64,000 nt of DNA from Actinomadura xylanilytica (GCF_030283145.1 NZ_JASNWE010000003.1:124001-188000), one strand, 5' to 3'. Positions 24,823-33,614 are shown, counted from the stretch's first letter. Numbers and translations are program-made. The notes: generated by a model not told the origin, from the letters alone.

Positions 24823-25713
24823 ATGCGAAACTTTCGTTTCGGGTTCACCGTGGACTCGCCCGGGTCCCAGCGCGAACTCGCCCAGATCTGCGGCACCGCG
24901 GAGGCTTGGGGCTATGACGTCGTCCTCGCGGTCGACCACCTCGGCCCCGAGCGTTCCTCGCCGTTCTCCGTGCTCGTGGCGGCGGCGTATGCCTCGGAGC
25001 GGCTACGGGTCGGCACCCACGTGCTCAATATCGGCTACTGGAACCCCTCGATTCTCGCCCGCGAGGTCGCGACGGCAGTGCGGCTGAGTGAGGGGCGGCT
25101 GGAACTCGGGATCGGGTCGGGCATCGTCAAAGCACAGTACGACGCAGCGCGGATTCCGTGGCACCCGTTCCAGGAACGGATGGATCGGCTGAACGCGACG
25201 ATCGACGAGGTCGAGAAGCTCCTGTCCACCGAGCACGGACTCGGCCTCCCGCCGCTCATGGTCGGGGGAAGCAGCGACCGCGCACTCGGCATCGCCGCCG
25301 AGCACGCCGACATCGCCAGTTTCGGCGGCCGATACCAGGTCCCCGGTGAACCCCCAGGCACACTCCGATTCGTCACCCCGGCGGAGGCGGACAAGGGCGT
25401 GGAGTTCCTGCGCGCCAGGGCCGGTTCCCGGGCCGACGAGATCGAGACGAACAGCTTCATCCTCCACGTCGAGGTGACCGACGACCGCCATGCTGCCGCC
25501 GAACGCATCGCGGCCGCACGAGATCCGCACTTCCTCGTCCAAGACGCCCAGCACGCGTTGGAAACGCCGTTCATGCTGCTCGGCACCGAGGAGGAGATCG
25601 CGCGTCAGCTCATCGAGGGCCGGGAGCGTTACGGCTTCTCGTACATCACCGTCCGGCGACCGCACATGGAATTGTTCGGCCCGATCATCGAGCGCGTACG
25701 ACAGCTGGAATGA
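24823..25713 (+). CDS. LLM-class F420-dependent oxidoreductase (TIGR03621-like)
   Basis: 296 residues of the luciferase-like TIM barrel. Characteristic stretches are FGFTVDSPGSQRELAQ, WGYDVVLAVDHL, GRLELGIGSGIVKAQY and VGGSSDRALGIAAEHAD. Family members use coenzyme F420 (or FMN) for hydride transfer. A 137-base upstream gap and a run ggggagaaaaac before the ATG suggest its own promoter and ribosome-binding site. A rho-independent terminator follows (25773-25804), making it a likely right boundary of the hydrazine locus. Its pathway role is uncertain. Confidence 0.85.
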   Translation: MRNFRFGFTVDSPGSQRELAQICGTAEAWGYDVVLAVDHLGPERSSPFSVLVAAAYASERLRVGTHVLNIGYWNPSILAREVATAVRLSEGRLELGIGSGIVKAQYDAARIPWHPFQERMDRLNATIDEVEKLLSTEHGLGLPPLMVGGSSDRALGIAAEHADIASFGGRYQVPGEPPGTLRFVTPAEADKGVEFLRARAGSRADEIETNSFILHVEVTDDRHAAAERIAAARDPHFLVQDAQHALETPFMLLGTEEEIARQLIEGRERYGFSYITVRRPHMELFGPIIERVRQLE

Positions 25714-25772
25714 CCGACCGCGATTCGGCCCTCTCGGCCGGATCGTCCCCACGATGGGCCGCCGAAAAGGCG

Positions 25773-25804
25773 AGAGGCTCTGGCGTGACAACGCCAGGGC
25801 CTCT
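25773..25804 (+). terminator. stem-loop after the F420-type oxidoreductase gene
   Basis: Arms 25773-25786 and 25791-25804 pair over 14 bases with one G-U wobble and a 4-base loop (gaca). It lies 60 bases after the oxidoreductase stop and before the lipoprotein operon. Confidence 0.75.
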
Positions 25805-25933
25805 ACCCATCGGCTCCCGCTTCGCCGTCCGTCCGCGGACAGCCATGGGCAACTGACGGTTTGGGAAAGAGCGGTTCACGGCTTGGATGGGACAGTTCAC
25901 CGCCCGGCCGCCCGGGTATGCGGCGTCAGGAAG

Positions 25934-25953
25934 GATACCGGCCGACCGGTATC
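25934..25953. promoter_or_regulatory. GATACCGG-N4-CCGGTATC palindrome before the lipoprotein operon
   Basis: Perfect 8-base arms flank CCGA, 21 bases upstream of the ATG at 25975 and just before its GAGGGGAGG ribosome-binding site. The position suits a repressor operator or an mRNA hairpin controlling the lipoprotein operon. The binding protein is unknown. Confidence 0.45.
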
Positions 25954-25974
25954 GCGCTCAGAGGGGAGGCACGC

Positions 25975-26589
25975 ATGTCTCAGGGGCATCCGTCCAACAC
26001 GATGCGATCGCCTGATCCGGCTCTCGTGCCCCGGCGGGGCCGTCGATCGCGGATAACGGCGATCACGGGACCGCTGGCGGTCTCCGTGGCGGCCGTGGTC
26101 ACGGTCGCCGGGTGCGGCGGCAGTTCGTACGATTCGTCCAGCCAGAAGATGGCGCCCAAGTCCCCGGCCGCCCCCACCAGCGGCGGCGCGTCCGCTGAAA
26201 CGATCAAGACGGCGAACGTGGGGCCACTGGGGCAGATCCTGGTCGACGGCGAGGGCCGGACCGTGTACCTGTTCCAGAAGGACAAGGGAAACACGTCGTC
26301 CTGCTCCGGGGCGTGCGCGACCGTGTGGCCGCCGGTCACCACCAACGGGAAGCCCCAGCCCGGTTCGGGGGCGGACGCGTCGAAACTGGGCACCACCAAG
26401 CGGAGTGACGGCACGACAGAGGTCACTTATAGCGGTCATCCTCTCTACTATTACGCGCCCGACGGAAGCAGCAGCGGCAGCGCCAAGGGGCAAGGTCTCA
26501 ACCAGTTCGGCGCCAAGTGGTACGTGCTGTCCTCGTCCGGTGCTCCGGTGACACAACAGCAACAGGGCGGCGGCGGTGGTGGCTACTGA
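25975..26589 (+). CDS. PF03640 'secreted repeat' lipoprotein
   Basis: 204 residues. An Arg-rich start and hydrophobic segment lead to a lipobox-like VTVAGC (Cys near residue 45), a Ser/Pro/Gly linker, then two PF03640-type repeats: LGQILVDGEGRTVYLFQKD with CSGACATVWPPV, and YSGHPLYYYAPD with GLNQFGAKWYVLS. The C-terminus is Gln/Gly-rich. ATG 25975 follows GAGGGGAGG. The protein is predicted on the outer face of the membrane; the family's biochemical function is not established. The next gene overlaps its end. Confidence 0.82.
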   Translation: MSQGHPSNTMRSPDPALVPRRGRRSRITAITGPLAVSVAAVVTVAGCGGSSYDSSSQKMAPKSPAAPTSGGASAETIKTANVGPLGQILVDGEGRTVYLFQKDKGNTSSCSGACATVWPPVTTNGKPQPGSGADASKLGTTKRSDGTTEVTYSGHPLYYYAPDGSSSGSAKGQGLNQFGAKWYVLSSSGAPVTQQQQGGGGGGY

Positions 26590-27061
26590 TACGCGCCTTC
26601 CTCGGACGGCGCGGTTCCGCCGGATGGTCTTCGGCGTCCCTGTGGCGGCGTTGGCGGTCGCCGGTTGCGCGACCGCGACCAATTCACAGAATCCCGGCCG
26701 GATGCAGATCCGCTCGGACCAAGCGCCGCCACTCGGGCAGGTCCTGGTGAACGAGACGGGACGCACGCTGTACCTGTTCGTCGCCGACCCACCGAACCAA
26801 TCGGCCTGTTCAGGGGCATGCGCGAGCATTTGGCCGCCGGCCACCACCCAGGGCCCGCCACGTGCGGCCGGCGGGGCCCAGACGGCCGAGATCACCACGA
26901 TCGCCCGCTCTGACGGGCCTCGCCAGCTCGTCTACGCGGGCCACCCCTTGTACTACTACCAAGCCGATACCGGACGCGGCGACACCCGCGGCCAGGGCCT
27001 CACCCAGTTCGGCGCCGGATGGTACGCCATCTCACCCCAAGGCGAGCAGGTCGCGGGATGA
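26576..27061 (+). CDS. second PF03640 lipoprotein, paralogue of the preceding gene
   Basis: 161 residues with lipobox LAVAGC near residue 31 and the same repeat pattern: LGQVLVNETGRTLYLFVAD, CSGACASIWPPA, YAGHPLYYYQAD and GLTQFGAGWYAIS. The GTG at 26576 (or the adjacent GTG at 26579) overlaps the upstream gene by 14 bases in another frame. The conserved CSGAC disulfide-like pair is kept in both. This looks like a tandem duplication with translational coupling. Confidence 0.8.
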   Translation: MVATDTRLPRTARFRRMVFGVPVAALAVAGCATATNSQNPGRMQIRSDQAPPLGQVLVNETGRTLYLFVADPPNQSACSGACASIWPPATTQGPPRAAGGAQTAEITTIARSDGPRQLVYAGHPLYYYQADTGRGDTRGQGLTQFGAGWYAISPQGEQVAG

Positions 27062-27101
27062 GAGCAGGCGGCGACTCCGGTGTCCAGGGCGATTGACCGC
27101 C

Positions 27102-27545
27102 ATGCGATTTCTGCTGCGCTATCTGGGCGTGCTATTGCTGTTCGGCATCGGCGCGGTCCATCTGTACGAGTACTTCGCCGACCACTATCGCGTTGTCCCG
27201 GTCATCGGTGTGCTGTTCGCGATCAATTTCGCCGGCGCGGTGGTGCTGGGGCTCGTCCTGGCCAGCCCGCTGAGTTCCCTGCCTGGCATCGGTTCCGTGC
27301 CGATCGCCGGTCGCGCGCCGCAGGCGCTCGTGGCGCTCGGGGCGATCATCTTCGCGTTGGGCACCATCATCGGACTTCTGATCAGTGAGCAGGGCACGCT
27401 GTTCGGGTTCCACGAGTACGGCTACCGGACCACCGTCATGCTCGCGCTCGGCTTGGAGTCCGGTGCCGTGGTCGTGCTCGCCGGCTTTCTGGCACTCGAA
27501 ATGCGCCGGCTGCGGACGCGTCCGACCTATAGAACCAGCCTCTAG
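27102..27545 (+). CDS. four-transmembrane membrane protein of unknown function
   Basis: 147 residues with four hydrophobic segments (about residues 4-22, 32-55, 70-92 and 108-130) and a short Arg-rich tail. A HLYEYFADHY stretch follows the first segment. It starts 40 bases after the second PF03640 lipoprotein and is probably in its operon. DoxX- or DUF4383-like proteins have similar topology; I do not recognise the family firmly. Confidence 0.7.
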   Translation: MRFLLRYLGVLLLFGIGAVHLYEYFADHYRVVPVIGVLFAINFAGAVVLGLVLASPLSSLPGIGSVPIAGRAPQALVALGAIIFALGTIIGLLISEQGTLFGFHEYGYRTTVMLALGLESGAVVVLAGFLALEMRRLRTRPTYRTSL

Positions 27546-27620
27546 GGCGATGGTCATCCACTGCGTGGAGGAGTTCCAAAAATTGGAGGTCCACCAATAC
27601 AAGACCGTCCACGGCACTCC

Positions 27621-28577
27621 TCACATGGCGCTATCCGGCCTGATGTTCATCTGGGATATATCGCCGAAGAGCCTTTCTCCCGCCGCGTCCGCGGCGGGAG
27701 AAAGCGTGTCGAGGGTGAGAAAGCCATGGATCATCTTGGCCTCGCGGCGCAGCAGGGTCGGGACGCCCGCGTCCATGAGACGGTGCGCATAGGCCTCGCC
27801 CTCGTCGCGAAGAGGGTCGTGCTCGGCGGTGACGATCAGGGCCGGGGGAAGTCCGCTCAGATCGGGCTCGAACAACGGACTCACCCGCGGGTCCGCGCGA
27901 AGCCGCGGGTCAGGCATCCACAGTTCGGCGCCCCACGCGATATCGTCGGTGGTCAGCCCCCAGCCGGTCCTTTTCTCCTGCGCACTCGGCAGAGAGAGGG
28001 TCAGATCAGTATTAGGGCAGACGAGAATCTGAGCCGCGGGCAGCGGTCCTCCTGCGTCCCGCAAGCGCAGACAGGCCAGCGTCGCGAGGTGGCCGCCCGC
28101 GCTGTCCCCGGCGACCATGAGTACTCCGCCCCGGGTCAGCTCGGCCACCCGGGTCTGCGCCCATTGGACGGCCGCGACCGCGTCGTCCACCGCGGCAGGC
28201 CATGGACATTCGGGAGCTCGCCGATAGTGGACCGCCAGGACCGCCACCCCGACCTCCCGAACAAGGCGGCGGCACAGGCGATCATGAGAATCCAGGTTGC
28301 CGATCGTCCACATTCCCCCATGCAAATAGACCAGCAAGGCCATACCCGTTGCCGACTCCGGCAGATAGAGCCGGACGGCCAAGCCGTCCGCTATCGACAT
28401 GTCCGCCACTGCGACCCCCGGCAGGCCGGGCGGTCTGCGCGCAATCCTCTCCTGCTGGAGTTCACGCACCGCGTAAGGCCCCAGCTCACGCCATGTCGGC
28501 CCGATAGAGGCACGAGCCTCCTCGACGAATTCCACCAAAGCCGTGTCCATCAGCAGATCATTCAACTGCGGGGTCAT
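27621..28577 (-). CDS. alpha/beta hydrolase, hormone-sensitive lipase (HSL)-type esterase
   Basis: 318 residues. The oxyanion motif HGG in VYLHGGMW (near 86-93), the nucleophile elbow GDSAGG (near 157), the acid in EHDPLRDEG and the His in IHGF complete the HSL/family IV esterase triad. It would hydrolyse short-chain acyl esters. It is convergent with the membrane-protein gene. A long perfect hairpin lies within its last 30 codons (27673-27704). Confidence 0.88.
   Translation of the reverse strand: MTPQLNDLLMDTALVEFVEEARASIGPTWRELGPYAVRELQQERIARRPPGLPGVAVADMSIADGLAVRLYLPESATGMALLVYLHGGMWTIGNLDSHDRLCRRLVREVGVAVLAVHYRRAPECPWPAAVDDAVAAVQWAQTRVAELTRGGVLMVAGDSAGGHLATLACLRLRDAGGPLPAAQILVCPNTDLTLSLPSAQEKRTGWGLTTDDIAWGAELWMPDPRLRADPRVSPLFEPDLSGLPPALIVTAEHDPLRDEGEAYAHRLMDAGVPTLLRREAKMIHGFLTLDTLSPAADAAGERLFGDISQMNIRPDSAM
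27673..27704. repeat. perfect 14-bp inverted repeat inside the esterase 3' end
   Basis: Arms 27673-27686 and 27691-27704 are perfect complements around GTCC. On the minus strand the repeat encodes part of the LSPAADAAGERL stretch, 50 bases before the stop. It could terminate the convergent plus-strand lipoprotein operon, which has no other obvious terminator. Confidence 0.5.
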
Positions 28578-29164
28578 TCGACCATTGTTCCATGAACAAT
28601 CGTGAGTTCACCGGGTCAGGGGGTGCGGGACGGGTGAGGTGGTGTGCTCGTCGATGGGCATGGCGCGTTCTGCCGGGGAAGGCGCGCTGGGCGCAGTCGG
28701 TGCGTTCACAGACCTGAGGCCCGGCCTGGGCGGGCGGCCGGGCGGCCGGGCGGTGGACGGTGCGGGCGCCCCAGAAGTAGCGGCGGCCGTCGGGTATTTC
28801 GGCGATCTGGGTGAGGATCCGGCCGGGGTGCCACTCGGCCGAAACGGTGAGGACCGGGACCGCCTCCCGCAGGGGCGACCCCGTTAGATCGGCATGCCCC
28901 GGTGACCACAATCCAGCGAAATGCCTGCTATTCGGTTGGATCGACCGTAACCCCTGCGCCGCCACGGCCCCAGCGGCAGACTGACCATGAACACCTCCCG
29001 CACCACCGCCACCAATGAGGAGTCACCCCGGTGAACCGGACCGATCCGCCCGCTCCGCCCAGCGCTGAGGCGTCACAGCCGCACCACCCCTTGGGGGACC
29101 GGAGTTCATGCCGGCGGGCCTGGCTCCGGTCGAGGTGTGAGGCGGCGAGGTCGGGCGGGATCGC
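28578..29164. other. 587-base gap with a decayed regulator fragment
   Basis: Apart from the ScfR-like fragment at about 28660-28857, I see no supportable gene. The right part should hold the conservon promoter, but no clear -10/-35 pair can be picked out by eye. Confidence 0.4.
28660..28857 (-). pseudogene. decayed C-terminus of a ScfR/RamB-type XRE-family regulator
   Basis: The minus strand reads EWHPGRILTQIAEIPDGRRYFWGARTV and, about 15 residues later, QVCERTDCAQRAFPG. Both are hallmarks of the C-terminal domain of short-chain-fatty-acid regulators (the Cys-containing VCxRxxCxQRAFP motif). In intact proteins roughly 60-80 residues separate them, so an internal deletion has occurred. The N-terminal helix-turn-helix is missing. 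It is a remnant, not a functional gene. Confidence 0.6.
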
Positions 29165-30760
29165 ATGAGCCCTTCCTCATCGGCGTCCCCGTTGGCCAAA
29201 ACCCTCGCCACCACGAGCCTGCAGGCCGCGGTCCGCGCGGCGGCGTGCGTGCTGGTGCTGCTGGTGCTGGCAGCGCCGCTGGCGATGCGCGGCGGACCGG
29301 TGTGGTGGGCGGCGTGGCTGGTGACCGTCGCACTCGCGGTGTCGGCGGCCACGGCGATGTGGGAGTTGACGCGCCGCTATGCAGCTGACCAGGAGGCGGC
29401 AGGCCGGCACCTTGGCCAGGTCCGGCAGGAGCTGGCCGCGGTCACCCAGCGGGCCGAAGAACACCACCACACGTGGCAGGGCCACGACGCCGGCCAGCGG
29501 CAGCAGCTCGAGCTGACGGTGTCTGTGCTGAAGCACCTGGCCGAGGTGCAGATGCCCGCGGCGCTGGAGGGACGGGCGATCCCGGCCCTTCCCGCGCAGG
29601 CCGAGCACGCGTTGGGGCCCGACCTGATCAAGGCGTGCGGGGACGCGGTGCAGCGGGCGACGGCCGCACGGCGGGAGTGGGCCGGGCGGGAGGAGTCCCA
29701 GGCGCAGGTTCTGGTGACGACGGCGCGGCGGTTGCAGGCGGCGATGCACCAGGTGCAAAGCGCGGCCGAGAGGCTGGCCGAGGACCACCGCGGCCAGCCC
29801 GAGGTCAGCGTCGCGGCCCAGAATCTCGATCATCTGGCCGCGCAGGGGGCGCGGATGGCTCAGCGGGTGCCGGTGCTGTGCGGATCGTGGGAGGGCCAGC
29901 AGTGGCCGCAGCCGGTGCGGCTGGCGGCCGTGGTGCAGGCTGCGGCCGGCCGCATCGGCGACTACCGGCGGGTCAGCCTGGAGGGCGATCCTGACATCGC
30001 GGTGTCGGCGTCGGCGCTGGAGGGCGTCGTGCATGCGGTGGCCGAGCTGCTGGCCAACGCGGCCGGGATGTCCCCGAGCCAGACGCCGGTGGAGGTGCGG
30101 GTGGTGGCCGCGGCCAACGGCGCCAGCATCCGCATCGACGACCACGGAGCCGGGCTGGAGGAGCCCCGCAGGTCGCGGGCCCGCGCCATGGTGGCCGGCG
30201 AGTCGGTACCGGACCTGGCCGAGCTGGGAGAGGTCCCGCAGCTGGGGCTGCCGGTGGTCGGCCGATTCGCCGCCCGGCTCGGCCTTCAGATCACACTGGA
30301 GGACTCCCCCTACGGCGGTCTGCGCGCCGTGGTGTGGATGCCGGACCGGATGCTGGTGGCAGCACCCCAGGACGGGCCCGCCCACACCACCGGCAGTCGC
30401 CCGGCCGGATCCGCAAGCACCCCGCAGAACACCTCCCTGAGCGTCCCGGCGGCGGGTCCTGCACCCGCAGCGCGGCCCGCCGGCGGCGCAGGTGACACCG
30501 GCGGGCTTCCGCAGCGGGTCTCCCGCCGCGGCGCCGCGGCCCATCCGGCGTCCGGCGCCGGTGCGAGGCCCGCGCTGCCCGGAGTGCAGGCGTCGGACGA
30601 GACCCCGCAGGAGGCCGGTGCCAAACTGGCCGCGCTGATGGGCCAGATTCCCGGGGTGCCGCCGGCCGGTCCCGGCGCCCGGCCACGATCCGACACCCCT
30701 CCGGGCGGCGATCCGTCCGGTGATCCCCTCGACCGTTCATCGGAGTTTGGAGAGGCATGA
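29165..30760 (+). CDS. conservon sensor histidine kinase-like protein (CvnA type)
   Basis: 531 residues: two N-terminal transmembrane segments (about 23-40 and 45-65), a coiled-coil-like region rich in Gln/Ala (about 75-115), a helical region, and an HATPase_c-like domain with ELLANAAGMSPS (N box, near 297) and IDDHGAGL (G1 box). The phosphoacceptor His region is divergent, as in nitrate/nitrite-sensor-like CvnA proteins. A 150-residue Pro/Ala-rich tail follows. It heads the kinase-roadblock-DUF742-GTPase-P450 conservon, and its stop overlaps the next ATG. Confidence 0.88.
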   Translation: MSPSSSASPLAKTLATTSLQAAVRAAACVLVLLVLAAPLAMRGGPVWWAAWLVTVALAVSAATAMWELTRRYAADQEAAGRHLGQVRQELAAVTQRAEEHHHTWQGHDAGQRQQLELTVSVLKHLAEVQMPAALEGRAIPALPAQAEHALGPDLIKACGDAVQRATAARREWAGREESQAQVLVTTARRLQAAMHQVQSAAERLAEDHRGQPEVSVAAQNLDHLAAQGARMAQRVPVLCGSWEGQQWPQPVRLAAVVQAAAGRIGDYRRVSLEGDPDIAVSASALEGVVHAVAELLANAAGMSPSQTPVEVRVVAAANGASIRIDDHGAGLEEPRRSRARAMVAGESVPDLAELGEVPQLGLPVVGRFAARLGLQITLEDSPYGGLRAVVWMPDRMLVAAPQDGPAHTTGSRPAGSASTPQNTSLSVPAAGPAPAARPAGGAGDTGGLPQRVSRRGAAAHPASGAGARPALPGVQASDETPQEAGAKLAALMGQIPGVPPAGPGARPRSDTPPGGDPSGDPLDRSSEFGEA

Positions 30761-31194
30761 CCACCCACTGGGTCCTGGAACCTCTGGAGAAGGTGGCCGG
30801 CATCACTCATGCCGTGCTGAGCTCGACCGACGGGCTCATCTCGGCCTGGACGAACTCGCTGGAACGCGACGAGGCGGAGCGGCTGGCGGCGGCGTGCACC
30901 AGCATGCTGTCGATCGCCCGCAGCGTGGCCGGTGAGCACGGCGCTGGCGGCAAGGCGGTCCACCAGGTGAACTCCGTGTTCGAGGGGGGTGTGCTGTTGG
31001 TGCGGGGTGTCGCCGAGGGGACGTGCTTGACCGTGCTCGCAGCCGCCGACAGCAACCTGGCGGTCGTCGGTCAGGAGATGCAGGCGATGGTCGCCAGCCT
31101 CAGCCCGGGAAAGCTGGCCACCCCCGAACGCGCCACCGCCGCCGGGACGCGTTTCAGCTCCGGAGCGGAACCCCGCAGCGGCGGGCGGGGTTAG
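30757..31194 (+). CDS. roadblock/LC7-domain protein (CvnB type)
   Basis: 145 residues. The N-terminal 115 form the roadblock fold: LEPLEKVAGITHAVLSSTDGL, then ERLAAACTSMLSIARSV and GVLLVRGVAEGTCLTVLA. The C-terminus is a disordered Ser/Ala tail. CvnB partners the GTPase CvnD in these G-protein-like signalling systems. ATG overlaps the kinase stop, and the stop abuts the CvnC ATG. Confidence 0.9.
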   Translation: MTTHWVLEPLEKVAGITHAVLSSTDGLISAWTNSLERDEAERLAAACTSMLSIARSVAGEHGAGGKAVHQVNSVFEGGVLLVRGVAEGTCLTVLAAADSNLAVVGQEMQAMVASLSPGKLATPERATAAGTRFSSGAEPRSGGRG

Positions 31195-31560
31195 ATGACG
31201 ACGGCCGGTGAGCGGCACGGGTCGGGCGCCAGCCCGGTGCGGCCGTATGTGCTCACCGGCGGCCGTGCCGCCACCCGGCATGGGCTGACGGTCGACACGC
31301 TGCTGCGGGCGACGCCCGACGGGCCGCCGCTGCGCGCCGACGCGGCGCCGCAGACGCGCGCGCTGCTCCGGCTGCACCGCGGCGGGATCTTGACGATCGC
31401 CGAATCGGCCGCGTACCTGGGCCTGCCCGTCAGCGTGGTGATGGTGCTGGCCGAGGACCTCATCACCTCCGACCACTTGCATCAGCATGCCGCCAGTCAG
31501 TTCGCTGAGATCAATCCCACCCTGCTCCAGGAAGTTCTCGATGGCCTTGAACGAGTCTGA
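31195..31560 (+). CDS. DUF742 protein (CvnC type)
   Basis: 121 residues with the DUF742 hallmarks VRPYVLTGGRA near the start, a winged-helix-like SAAYLGLPVSVVMVLAEDLI, and the C-terminal LLQEVLDGLERV. It overlaps the GTPase gene by 20 bases. It is a standard component of conservons, with an unclear regulatory role. Confidence 0.9.
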   Translation: MTTAGERHGSGASPVRPYVLTGGRAATRHGLTVDTLLRATPDGPPLRADAAPQTRALLRLHRGGILTIAESAAYLGLPVSVVMVLAEDLITSDHLHQHAASQFAEINPTLLQEVLDGLERV

Positions 31561-32215
31561 CCCCGGCGACCCCGACCCGGCCGGAACGGGCCCGGGCCCA
31601 GGCCGGGTGGAGTATCTGTCGGCGACCGTCGACCGGATCGCGAAGATCTTGGTGGTGGGCGCTTTCGGCACCGGCAAAACCACCCTGGTGGGCGCGGTCA
31701 GCGAGATCCGCGCCCTCCACACCGAAGAGACCATGTCCGAGGCCAGCACCGGCGTCGACGATCTGGCCGGGCTGGACCACAAGACCACCACCACGGTCGC
31801 GTTGGACTTCGGCCGCATCACCCTGAACGACCAGCTGGTGCTGTATCTGTTCGGCACCCCCGGCCAGCGCCGGTTCTGGGACATGTGGGCGGGCCTGGCC
31901 CAGGGCGTGGCCGGGGTCCTGGTGCTGGTCGACGCCCGCCGGCTGACCGACAGTTTCGAAGTCCTGGGCCAGCTCGAAGAGCACGGCCTGGAGCCGTTCG
32001 CGGTCGCGGTCAACCAGTTCCCCGACAGCCCCGATCACCCGCCGGAGGCGTTGCGGGCAGCCCTCGACCTGCTGCCGGAGACCCCGCTGGTCTACTGCGA
32101 TGCCCGCGACCGCGCCTCGACGATCAACGCCCTGAAAGTCCTGATCCGCCACGCGCTCGCGCGCGCCACCTCTCCTACCTCGCTCACCGCTCCCGGAAGG
32201 TCCCAGCTGCCATGA
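31541..32215 (+). CDS. conservon Ras-like GTPase (CvnD type)
   Basis: 224 residues. The P-loop GAFGTGKT (40-47), the T-rich switch region KTTTTVALDFG, the G3-like FGTPGQRRFW and the NQF (NKxD-equivalent) motif near residue 148 define an Mgl/Cvn-type small GTPase. ATG 31541 lies inside the end of the DUF742 gene. It works with the roadblock protein. Its stop overlaps the P450 start (ATGA). Confidence 0.9.
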   Translation: MALNESDPGDPDPAGTGPGPGRVEYLSATVDRIAKILVVGAFGTGKTTLVGAVSEIRALHTEETMSEASTGVDDLAGLDHKTTTTVALDFGRITLNDQLVLYLFGTPGQRRFWDMWAGLAQGVAGVLVLVDARRLTDSFEVLGQLEEHGLEPFAVAVNQFPDSPDHPPEALRAALDLLPETPLVYCDARDRASTINALKVLIRHALARATSPTSLTAPGRSQLP

Positions 32216-33549
32216 ACGCGCCGACGCCCCCGCCGGGCCGCCCAGCACGCCCGGCCGGATCGGCGGCCACCACGCCCGGCACGTCCCCCACCGCGCAGGC
32301 GGGACCGGCCGCGGCGGGACGCGGGCGGGCGGTGCCGCTGGCGGCCGTCACCGCCGACCCCACCACGGTGCTGCCCGGGCTGTGGCGCGAGCACGGCCCC
32401 CTGGCCCCGGTCGAGCTGGAGCCGGGCGTGCCGGCGTGGCTGGTGATGGGCTACCGCGAGCTGCTGACCATCACCAAAGACGAGGAGCGGTTCTCCCGCG
32501 ACGCCCGCAACTGGCGCGCCTACCAGGACGGCAGCGTCCCCGCGGACTCACCGCTGGGCCCGATGATGTTCCCCCGCGACAACGTCATCGGGTTCGACGG
32601 CGGCGAGCACCGGCGGCTGCGCCGCCCCCTTCAGGACGCGATCGCGAGCATCGACCACCGGCGGCTCCGGCACACCGTCGAGCGGCTGTGCACCGACCTG
32701 ATCGCAGGTTTCGCCGTCCAGGGGCACGCCGACCTGGTCGCCGACTACGCCGCGGCGATCCCGGCGCTGTCCATCGGCGAGCTCATCGGCCTGGACCCCG
32801 AGCAAGCCCGCGAGCTGCTGGCCGCCATGCATCTGCTGTTCAGCTCCGGCCCGCGCGCCCAGGAGGGCAACGCCCGGTTCGAGGCCGTCCTGGGCGCGCT
32901 GTTCGGCTCACGCCTCACCCACCGCCGCGACGACCTGACCAGTTTCCTGATCGACCACCCCGACCTGCACACCGACAGCGAGGTCGTGCAGACGATCGTG
33001 GTGCTGGTGTCGGCGGGCAAGCACACCTCCATCTCCTGGATCTCCCAGACGCTGCGGATGCTGCTGAGCGACCCGCGGTTCGCCGGCCAGGTCAGGGGCG
33101 GGCAGCTCCCGATCGACAACGCCCTGGACGAGGTCCTGGCCGTGCTCCCACCGATGATCAACATGCCCGCCCGGTACGCCCTGGCCGACACCAAGCTGAG
33201 CGGCCGCGTCATCGCCCGGGGAGACGCACTGATCCTGGGCCTGGGCGGCGCCGCCCGCGATCCCCGCGTCCACGACGACCTGTGGTGGACCAACGACAAT
33301 CGGGCGAACTTGGCCTGGTCGGCCGGACCGCACGCCTGCCCGGCCCGCGACCCGGCCCGCACCATCGCCCGCACCGCCATCGCCACCGCCCAGCACCTGC
33401 TCCCCGACATGGAACTGGCCTGCCCCCCTGGCGCCATCACCGCGCTGCCAAGCCCCTGGACCGCCATCCCCACCCGGCTCCCCGTGACCTTCACCGCCGC
33501 TCCCACTCCGGTCGCCCCCGCACCGCCCGGACGTCACGCCCGCCTCTGA
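32212..33549 (+). CDS. conservon cytochrome P450 (CvnE type) with altered ExxR and I-helix
   Basis: 445 residues with an N-terminal 45-residue Pro/Ala-rich extension. The heme-ligand region reads WSAGPHACPA (C376), so the Cys and GxHxC are kept. The I-helix motif normally AGxET is AGKHT (the acidic residue is His), and the K-helix ExxR appears as EVLA, with Ala for the core-folding Arg. These changes are unusual for a turning-over monooxygenase and suggest a sensory or regulatory P450. ATGA overlap with the GTPase places it in the conservon. Confidence 0.85.
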   Translation: MNAPTPPPGRPARPAGSAATTPGTSPTAQAGPAAAGRGRAVPLAAVTADPTTVLPGLWREHGPLAPVELEPGVPAWLVMGYRELLTITKDEERFSRDARNWRAYQDGSVPADSPLGPMMFPRDNVIGFDGGEHRRLRRPLQDAIASIDHRRLRHTVERLCTDLIAGFAVQGHADLVADYAAAIPALSIGELIGLDPEQARELLAAMHLLFSSGPRAQEGNARFEAVLGALFGSRLTHRRDDLTSFLIDHPDLHTDSEVVQTIVVLVSAGKHTSISWISQTLRMLLSDPRFAGQVRGGQLPIDNALDEVLAVLPPMINMPARYALADTKLSGRVIARGDALILGLGGAARDPRVHDDLWWTNDNRANLAWSAGPHACPARDPARTIARTAIATAQHLLPDMELACPPGAITALPSPWTAIPTRLPVTFTAAPTPVAPAPPGRHARL

Positions 33550-33614
33550 ACCGCCCGTCCCAGCACCGTCCGCCGTCCCATGCCCGCCTCCCCCACCGCG
33601 CAACGGAGACCGCC

